The notes under the pieces were generated by a model. It made no database searches. It was not told the DNA's origin and saw nothing but the letters and a program-made list of their open reading frames with translations. Below, piece by piece: positions 5,926-10,829 of a DNA stretch of 10,829 nucleotides. Position 1 is the first letter of the stretch; each line of letters starts with the position of its first letter. The position numbers were made by a program, and so were the translations under genes. The DNA is from an uncultured Actinomyces sp. (GTDB lineage: Bacteria; Actinomycetota; Actinomycetes; Actinomycetales; Actinomycetaceae), in NCBI GenBank assembly GCA_902373545.1, contig CABKMZ010000066.1:1-10829 (forward strand). Reading direction: 5' to 3'.

Positions 5926-6957
5926 CTATCCTCCAAACCACTTGGCGACGGGACTCACCACGTAATCGTTAAACACATCAGCAAATACACCGCCGGCCTT
6001 GCTTGCTACGAATCCGCCGACGACACCTCCGACGACGCCTCCGACAACAATACCGACCGGTCCGCCCGCCGCGCCGATCGCGGCTCCCAGCTGCGCGCCG
6101 TAGGTCGCGCCGGCCCAGCTGGCGGCACCAGTCATGACTCCCCTGACTCCGGCACGCGTGATCTTCTCACCTTCACCCATGTCCGGATGGTTGATGGTGT
6201 CGGACTGGTAGGAGTTGTAGGCGTTGATGCCGCCTTCTGCGACGGCGCCGACGACACCGGCTACCTTGCCGACCTTTTCGAGTCCTTCGACGGCACCGGG
6301 TATCTTCGGAGCCTCGCCCGCGCGGTGCCTCGCGTATCGCGTCCAATTGGACAGGTCGCCCTTCGCAGTGGTTTTCCCCCACGGGGATAGCTCTGCGAAG
6401 TTAGAAGGCCGAACGTATTGCCCGTTATAGGCTGAAACGTGGGCTGCTCGCACCCCTGTTGCGGTTAGATCAAGCCATGAGCCGATAGTGCCCGGTAACG
6501 ACGACAGAGGGCGTTCGGGATTGGGAATGTATGTATCCTTCAGTTGATCGATGAGGCTCGTCAGCGTCTTTTCCCAGAGGGTCGTGTCGACGTCGTTGAG
6601 TGCCGTTGCGAACTCGTGCTCGGCCATTTTCTGGAGGCTCTTGGCGTTCTTGAGGGCCGATTGTGCAAGGCCATACATGAAATCTTGCTGTGAGGAGCCG
6701 GAAGCGTCGAGGGTAACGGGCTCTTCGCATGTAAGGGTGTAGGAGGTGTCGGAGTGGGCCGGAGTGCAGGTGGCGGCGTGGGCGGTGTGCCCATCCTGCC
6801 GCCAGTAGGGTCCAGGTGCGCATGGAGGGGTGTGGCGGTGAGTGGTTCGGTGTGCCAGTTCCGCGTTTGTTCTTGTTTGTTGGGGCACTGCACCCGATCC
6901 GTAGGCAATGCACCTCTTCTGTTCGGGTGCACCGCCACGTAACGGGTGCACCGGCAC
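5926..6957 (-). pseudogene. N-terminally truncated glycine-zipper toxin (orphan module)
   Basis: The open frame reaches 6957 (a GTG), but similarity to the 394-aa protein starts only around 6760 (TSYTLTCEEP here, NCTVTVQENAP there). It continues through FATALNDVDTTLWEKTL, the linker and the glycine zipper to a different tail (FADVFNDYVVSPVAKWFGG). About 130 N-terminal residues, including the SWxF region, are missing. The upstream part of the frame is Pro/His/Thr-rich and overlaps a large inverted repeat, so it is probably not coding. No start codon with a good ribosome site exists before M94 (6678). I read it as an orphan toxin C-terminal module with a retained immunity gene, as known for Rhs and CDI loci. 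It could be re-expressed by recombination with the intact copy. A short expressed protein from 6678 (250 aa) is an alternative. Confidence 0.6.
6059..6370 (-). repeat. 312-bp near-identical block inside the toxin genes, copy 2
   Basis: This is the partner of 4028-4339, with three mismatches. It offers a ready substrate for homologous exchange between the truncated and intact toxin genes. Confidence 0.95.
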
Positions 6958-6976
6958 GTAACGGGTGCAGTGCCCC
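6882..6976. repeat. 95-bp element: perfect 15-bp inverted repeat with 19-bp tandem repeats
   Basis: GGGGCACTGCACCCG (6882-6896) is the exact reverse complement of 6962-6976. Between the arms lie tandem copies of a 19-bp unit, CGGGTGCACCGSCACGTAA, at 6924-6942 and 6943-6961, with a partial third from 6962. Each unit carries a CGGGTGC that can pair with the left arm, so several alternative stems are possible. Its role is unknown: a structured RNA, a terminator-like barrier, a protein-binding array or a recombination site are all possible. Confidence 0.8.
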
Positions 6977-7077
6977 CGTGCTTGTGGCGGTTGCCGGGGA
7001 TGTGGGCGTCTTCTGAGCTTGAGATGTCTTCCGCGTGGGGTCTTTGTGGCGCCTCATGTTGTGGTTCCTCAGAAATG

Positions 7078-7184
7078 TCGCACGTAATTCCCCGACATGT
7101 ATTTCAAACATTGAAATCGCACCGTTGGAATTCTGCGGTTTTCTCGATACCTATGAAAAGTTAGGGTACCCAAATTACGTGCGA
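7078..7184. mobile_element. 107-bp AT-rich element with perfect 12-bp terminal inverted repeats (MITE-like?)
   Basis: TCGCACGTAATT (7078-7089) and AATTACGTGCGA (7173-7184) are exact inverted repeats. The interior is much richer in A/T than the surroundings and codes for nothing evident. Size and ends fit a miniature inverted-repeat element. No target-site duplication is visible, so a two-site operator or another regulatory structure is possible. Confidence 0.4.
7101..7117. promoter_or_regulatory. 17-bp palindrome, possible regulator-binding site
   Basis: ATTTCAA (7101-7107) and TTGAAAT (7111-7117) are perfect half-sites around ACA. An AT-rich dyad of this size is typical of a dimeric repressor operator. 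It sits inside the 107-bp element. Its regulator is unknown. Confidence 0.4.
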
Positions 7185-7437
7185 GTTTTGGTTGATGAGA
7201 CACCCAAGGCGAACTCCTGTGTCCGGTCGTCATCCCACGACACTGCCCACGACCCCCGGGACGCTTCGAACAGCACCCCCACACCACAAAATGCGAAGAG
7301 CCCGATCTGTCAAGCGGTAGAACGTCTCGACAGGCGCGCAGCGTAGCAACTGGTCAGGTGAGGGGCAATTGACCGTTTGTTGATCCTGGACGGCCGCGCC
7401 CAGTGGAAAGCATGCGCGGAGGCGTGCGAAAGCATGT

Positions 7438-7443
7438 GACAAT
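7438..7443 (+). promoter_or_regulatory. Possible -10 element of nnr (leaderless)
   Basis: GACAAT lies exactly 6 nt before the ATG at 7450. That spacing would place the transcript start on or next to the start codon. No -35 box is visible. GGAG at 7444-7447 is too close to the ATG for an ideal ribosome site. Confidence 0.35.
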
Positions 7444-7449
7444 GGAGAT

Positions 7450-9195
7450 ATGTTGACTTTTGACGGACCCGCCCAGACGTTCCAGCAGGCGCGCTCAATC
7501 GAAGAGCGCTTTGTCCGCGAGGCTGCGGAGATCGATGACCCAGACCTGTACATGCGCCAGGTCGGCGACGCGGTCGCGCAGCGCGTGGCCCGCCTCGTCG
7601 GTGACACGCCCCCTCTGTTGACCGAACCTCACGAACCCGCCGTCCCCGGCCCGCGGGCGGACGTCGTAGCCTTCGTCGGAGGGGGCGACAACGGTGGCGA
7701 TGCCCTGTACGCATGCGCGACCCTTGCTGACATGGGCTTCAACGTCGCGGCGATCCTGCTCAAACGAAAGCGCCACTCCCGCGCGCTGCGCGCCGCTAAG
7801 ACCGCTGGGGTCACCATCGTGGACCTCAAAGGGGGCTCGATTACCACAGTTCTTGATTCCCCCCAGCTCGCCCTGGTGGCATTCGCGAAAGTGTGGATCG
7901 ACGGCATCGTTGGCATCGGTGGCAAGGGAACCCTCAAGGGGAACCTCGCCGAGGCCGTTGAACAACTCAACGACTTCTCGTTCCTCACCCACCCTGCAGT
8001 TGTCTCGATTGACGTGCCCTCGGGCCTGACCGATAACGAGGGGAGCGTGAAGGGCGCCGTCATGCGTGCCACGCACACGATGGCCGTGGGCAGCTTCAAG
8101 CGCGCCCAGATCCTGGCGCCCGCCGCGCAGTATTGTGGTGCCTTGGAACTCATCGAGATGGAGTGGACCGGACTCGTTGGCCTGACGCCCGCTGACACGG
8201 AGGAGACGAGCGGCGAGGTCCCGGTGTACTTCTACGACGGAACCGGCAGTAGTCGATTCGTTCAAGCCCCGGCCTTTGACGACGACAAGTACGCACGCGG
8301 CGTCGTCGGCCTCGTCGCCGGATCCGACACATACCCCGGCGCCGGCCTGCTCGCCACACGCGGCGCGCTCGCGGCCGGCGTGGGCATGGTCCGCCTGAAC
8401 TCCACCCGCCGCGTCCAAGACCTCGTGCTAGCCGCCGAGCCGGGCGTCGTCATGGTGGGCGGGCGCATCCAGGCGGCCCTCATCGGCCCAGGACTGGACG
8501 AGGACCGACGCGAGGACGCGCTCGAACTCGCGCAATTCTGCGGCCAATCCGGCGTGCCGCTCGTCATCGACGCCTGGGCCCTCGACCTGATTCCCGAGCT
8601 GGCGGACACCATCAACCCCGAGACCACCGTCCTCACCCCGCACCACGGTGAGGCCGCGCGGCTGCTGACGAGGCTCGGCACGCCGACAAAGCGGGATGAG
8701 GTCGCCGCAGCCCCCCTGCGCTACGCGAACCTCCTCCACGATGCCACGGGTTGCCACGTCGTGCTCAAGGGCCCGGTGACCATCGTGCGTTCCTTCGAAT
8801 ACGCGGACATGCTCCGCGATCAGGCGCTGCTCGCCAGCTTCATTAACCCGGAGTTGGGTTTCCCCGACCTGGAGAGCATGGAGGACAGCGTGACCCGCTG
8901 CGACTGCACGCTGGTCGCGCCGACCACCACGTCGTGGGCTGGGGTCGCGGGCAGCGGCGACGTCCTGGCTGGCCTGATCGCCGGTATCCTCGCCCGCCCC
9001 GTCAGGGACGAGCACGCGCTGCCAGGACCGAACGGACAACCGCAGGCCGTCACGCCCGAACGACTGGTCTCTGCCGTGTGGCTCCACGGTCGCGCGGCGA
9101 AGCTGGCCGCCGATGAATACATCGGTCGTGCCCCCATTCAGGCGCGTGACATCGCTGACGCGATCCCCGAAGTGCTCGCCGCCCCCGGTCTCTGA
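7450..9195 (+). CDS. nnr: Bifunctional NAD(P)H-hydrate epimerase / ADP-dependent dehydratase
   Basis: This 581-aa repair enzyme restores NAD(P)H damaged by hydration. The N-terminal YjeF/NnrE domain (~1-250) interconverts the R and S hydrates, and the C-terminal NnrD domain (~270-575) dehydrates the S form using ADP. VGGGDNGGDA (76-85) is the epimerase motif, with D80 and A85 replacing the usual N and G of GNNGGDG. SIDVPSG (about residue 190) is the second epimerase signature. In the kinase-fold half, GVVGLVAGSDTYPGAG (284-299), LTPHHGEAARL (from 395), VLKGP (438-442) and AGSGDVLAG (500-508, key D504) match the dehydratase. The stretch between VLKGP and AGSGD is about 60 residues, longer than I recall for E. 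coli Nnr, with an acidic insert. The enzyme is cytosolic. It starts the housekeeping block, 54 nt before alr. Confidence 0.93.
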   Translation: MLTFDGPAQTFQQARSIEERFVREAAEIDDPDLYMRQVGDAVAQRVARLVGDTPPLLTEPHEPAVPGPRADVVAFVGGGDNGGDALYACATLADMGFNVAAILLKRKRHSRALRAAKTAGVTIVDLKGGSITTVLDSPQLALVAFAKVWIDGIVGIGGKGTLKGNLAEAVEQLNDFSFLTHPAVVSIDVPSGLTDNEGSVKGAVMRATHTMAVGSFKRAQILAPAAQYCGALELIEMEWTGLVGLTPADTEETSGEVPVYFYDGTGSSRFVQAPAFDDDKYARGVVGLVAGSDTYPGAGLLATRGALAAGVGMVRLNSTRRVQDLVLAAEPGVVMVGGRIQAALIGPGLDEDRREDALELAQFCGQSGVPLVIDAWALDLIPELADTINPETTVLTPHHGEAARLLTRLGTPTKRDEVAAAPLRYANLLHDATGCHVVLKGPVTIVRSFEYADMLRDQALLASFINPELGFPDLESMEDSVTRCDCTLVAPTTTSWAGVAGSGDVLAGLIAGILARPVRDEHALPGPNGQPQAVTPERLVSAVWLHGRAAKLAADEYIGRAPIQARDIADAIPEVLAAPGL

Positions 9196-9237
9196 GGCGG
9201 GAGGGTGCGCCCGCGCGGCGCGCTCGGGCTCGCGTGA

Positions 9238-9243
9238 GATACT
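9238..9243 (+). promoter_or_regulatory. Possible -10 element of alr (leaderless)
   Basis: GATACT lies exactly 6 nt before the GTG start at 9250, the same spacing as the hexamer before nnr. AGGGGA fills the gap and could instead serve as a close ribosome site. No -35 is visible. Confidence 0.4.
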
Positions 9244-9249
9244 AGGGGA

Positions 9250-10524
9250 GTGACTTCCACGAACGAACACGGTCAAGGACGGGGATACCCGTCACAAGCG
9301 GTCGTCGACCTGGCCGCCATTCGTCATAACCTGGGCGTCCTGCGGGCTGCCGCCCCCGGCGCGCTTCAGCTCGCCACCGTGAAGGCCAACGCCTACGGGC
9401 ATGGCCTGCTCCCGGTCGCGCTCGCAGCGCTTGAGGGTGGTGCCGACTGGCTGGGTGTCGCCCAGCTGGCTGAGGCCTTCACCCTGCGCGAAGGCCTGGA
9501 CGAGGCCGGGGTTGCCCGCGCGGACGCGCCCCTCCTCGCGTGGATTTCCACCTCCTCCTCCGACTTCGCCGCGGCCATCGACGCCGACATCGACGTGTCC
9601 GTGTCCTGGACGTGGGTCCTAGCCGACATCTGCGCCGCAGCCCGAGCGGTTGGCCGCCCCGCGCGCGTCCACGTCAAGATCGACACGGGAATGTCTCGCG
9701 CCGGCTCGACGCTGGCCGACCTGCCCGCCCTGGCCTCGGCTCTGAAAATGGCCGAGGAAGACGGCCTCGTTGACGTCGTGGGCGCGTGGAGCCACATGTC
9801 TCGCGCTGACGACCCCACCGAGGCGGGCAACGCCTCGACCGCCAGCCACGTGCGCATCTTCGAGGAGGGCCTGGCGATCCTGGCGGCCGCGGGCATCACC
9901 CCGCGCATCCGCCACCTGGCCGCCACCTCCGGGATCTTGTGGCACCCCGAGACACACTACGACATGGTGCGCGCCGGCATCGGCCTGTACGGTCTGAGCC
10001 CCGACCCCGCCGTCGCCTCCGCCACCGACCTGAACCTGGTCCCCGCCCTCACCCTGCGCGCGCCCCTCACCTCCGTCAAGGTGATCGAGGAAGGAACCCC
10101 GGCCTCGTACGGCGGGACCTGGGTGGCGCCCACGCGCCGCTGGGTCGGGCTGGTGCCCCTCGGCTACGGCGACGGCATCCTGCGCTCCGCCTCCAACCGC
10201 GCCCGCGTCACTGTCCACACCGCCTCCGGCCCCCTCAAGGCGCCCCTCATCGGACGCGTGTGCATGGACCAATTCATCGTCGACCTCGGGCCCGCAGACG
10301 GCGACGCGGGCACCCCGACCGCGCGCAGCGGCCGAGCCCCCGCAGCCGTCGGCGACCTCGCCGTCCTCTTTGGAGCCGGACACGACGGCGATCCGCTTGC
10401 CGACGACTGGGCGCGCGCCGCGGACACCATTAACTACGAAATTGTCACTCACCTGGGCGCCCACATCCCCCGCGCCTACGTCGGTGAGGCCACCGCGACC
10501 CAGGGGAGCACCGCTCATGACTGA
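9250..10524 (+). CDS. alr: Alanine racemase
   Basis: This PLP enzyme converts L-alanine to D-alanine for peptidoglycan in the cytosol. The 424 aa include the PLP-lysine motif VKANAYGHG (K45) at the start of the TIM barrel. HVKIDTGMSRAG and HLAATSGILW line the active site. Near the second domain, ASYGGTW holds the catalytic tyrosine (Y287), and GYGDG and GRVCMDQF complete the family signature. The protein is slightly longer than typical racemases (about 360-390 aa) because of an N-terminal extension (GTG start, ~15 residues before AVVDLAAIRHN) and an Ala/Pro/Gly-rich loop after GRVCMDQFIVDLG. The start GTG 9250 has AGGGGA directly before it. The 3' end overlaps tsaE by 8 bp, so the two are probably co-translated. 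The gene is unusually GC-rich and clearly native compared with the toxin cluster. Confidence 0.96.
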   Translation: MTSTNEHGQGRGYPSQAVVDLAAIRHNLGVLRAAAPGALQLATVKANAYGHGLLPVALAALEGGADWLGVAQLAEAFTLREGLDEAGVARADAPLLAWISTSSSDFAAAIDADIDVSVSWTWVLADICAAARAVGRPARVHVKIDTGMSRAGSTLADLPALASALKMAEEDGLVDVVGAWSHMSRADDPTEAGNASTASHVRIFEEGLAILAAAGITPRIRHLAATSGILWHPETHYDMVRAGIGLYGLSPDPAVASATDLNLVPALTLRAPLTSVKVIEEGTPASYGGTWVAPTRRWVGLVPLGYGDGILRSASNRARVTVHTASGPLKAPLIGRVCMDQFIVDLGPADGDAGTPTARSGRAPAAVGDLAVLFGAGHDGDPLADDWARAADTINYEIVTHLGAHIPRAYVGEATATQGSTAHD

Positions 10525-10829
10525 TCAAACCATCGCCTCCTACGCCGTCGACACCTCCGACGCCGACCAAACGCGGGCGCTTGGCGAAGCCCTCGGGCGC
10601 GTCCTCGCGGCCGGGGACCTCGTCATGCTCTCGGGCGGGCTCGGCGCCGGCAAAACCACCCTCACGCAGGGCATCGGCGTCGGAATGGGCGTGCGCGGAC
10701 GCGTCGCGTCACCCACATTCATCGTCGCGCGCGTCCACCCCTCCCTCGGTGGCGGCCCCGACCTGATCCACGCCGACGCCTACCGCATCACCGACCTGAA
10801 CGACCTGGAGACCCTCGACCTCGACTCCT
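10517..10829 (+). CDS. tsaE: tRNA threonylcarbamoyladenosine synthesis ATPase TsaE (3' end missing)
   Basis: This is the first 104 codons of TsaE, the small P-loop ATPase that works with TsaB and TsaD to make the t6A37 modification of ANN-decoding tRNAs. Residues 40-47 (GGLGAGKT, K46) form the Walker A loop. ASPTFIVARVH and HADAYRI are the conserved TsaE segments downstream. ATG 10517 lies within the end of alr (8-bp overlap), with AGGGGAG upstream as ribosome site. Many actinobacteria continue with tsaB, rimI and tsaD; those genes would lie beyond this window. The sequence runs off the window in frame. Confidence 0.93.
   Translation, partial: MTDQTIASYAVDTSDADQTRALGEALGRVLAAGDLVMLSGGLGAGKTTLTQGIGVGMGVRGRVASPTFIVARVHPSLGGGPDLIHADAYRITDLNDLETLDLDS

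Larger units (their letters stand above)
6958..7449. other. Intergenic region between the toxin cluster and nnr
   Basis: I see no convincing gene here. It separates leftward accessory genes from rightward housekeeping genes. It holds the right arm of the 95-bp inverted-repeat element, a 107-bp AT-rich element with 12-bp inverted ends (7078-7184), and the nnr promoter region. Near the nnr start, GAAAGCATG occurs twice (around 7406 and 7428). Confidence 0.6.

Noticed and set aside
6770..6825. A signal peptide for the truncated toxin, by frameshift from MRTWTLLAAGWA to HAATCTPA
   Set aside because: It needs a base change in the sequence, has no ribosome site, and the intact homologue has no signal peptide.
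6882..6976. Integron attC site or CRISPR-like array
   Set aside because: There are no core RYYYAAC/GTTRRRY boxes and no integrase. The repeats are directly adjacent without spacers.
6470..7111. Leftward 213-aa frame through the start of the truncated toxin
   Set aside because: It is rich in Arg, Pro, His and Thr, runs through the 95-bp inverted repeat and conflicts with the frame that shows real toxin similarity.
7495..8418. Long antisense reading frame (307 aa) across nnr
   Set aside because: It mirrors the codon pattern of nnr in a GC-rich gene, has no motif or ribosome site, and overlaps a well-supported gene completely.
9619..10518. Long antisense reading frame (299 aa) across alr
   Set aside because: It is Gly/Ala/Val/Asp-rich shadow coding from the GC-skewed third positions of alr.

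Overview
The window looks like a chromosomal segment of a high-GC actinobacterium. I infer the Actinomyces/Schaalia group (Actinomycetaceae) from three things: GC-rich codon use in the right-hand housekeeping genes, frequent GTG starts, and the nnr-alr-tsaE order. There are no rRNA, tRNA or CRISPR features and no recognisable transposase.

Left edge (1-1144, + strand): two tandem copies, 635 bp apart, of a small secreted lipoprotein gene. The first is cut by the window edge. Their first 310 aligned bases are identical and the last ~200 have diverged.

Middle (1389-6957, - strand): an accessory, mosaic cluster of lower GC that I read as a candidate type VII (ESX-like) toxin/immunity locus. In transcription order it starts with an N-terminally truncated toxin gene (6957-5926), a three-helix membrane protein (5921-5496) and a broken accessory gene (5499-5221). 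A recombination scar follows. Then comes an intact run: a 394-aa toxin candidate with a glycine-zipper C-terminus (5073-3889), its membrane-protein partner (3884-3462), a 159-aa protein resembling the LpqN/DcrB (DUF1795) fold (3465-2986), a 257-aa unknown that may be EspG-like (2989-2216), a 99-aa WXG100-sized helical protein (2219-1920) and a third copy of the membrane protein (1820-1389). Genes from 3884 to 1920 overlap by ATGA junctions, so they look co-translated. Long blocks of identical DNA (374, 312 and 186 bp) alternate with diverged blocks, a sign of recombination or gene conversion between modules. Among the membrane proteins the divergence lies almost only in the membrane segments. 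In the two toxins the C-terminal tail after the glycine zipper has diverged too. This is what a toxin/immunity pair interacting inside the membrane would produce. No secretion machinery is present, so the type VII assignment is an inference.

Spacer (6958-7449): contains or adjoins two structured elements, a 95-bp region bounded by a perfect 15-bp inverted repeat with 19-bp tandem repeats inside, and a 107-bp AT-rich element bounded by perfect 12-bp inverted repeats with an internal 17-bp palindrome.

Right side (7450-10829, + strand): housekeeping genes. These are the bifunctional NAD(P)H-hydrate repair enzyme Nnr, alanine racemase Alr (D-Ala for peptidoglycan) and the start of TsaE (tRNA t6A synthesis, cut by the window end). 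The nnr and alr starts carry identically spaced -10-like hexamers, suggesting leaderless transcripts.
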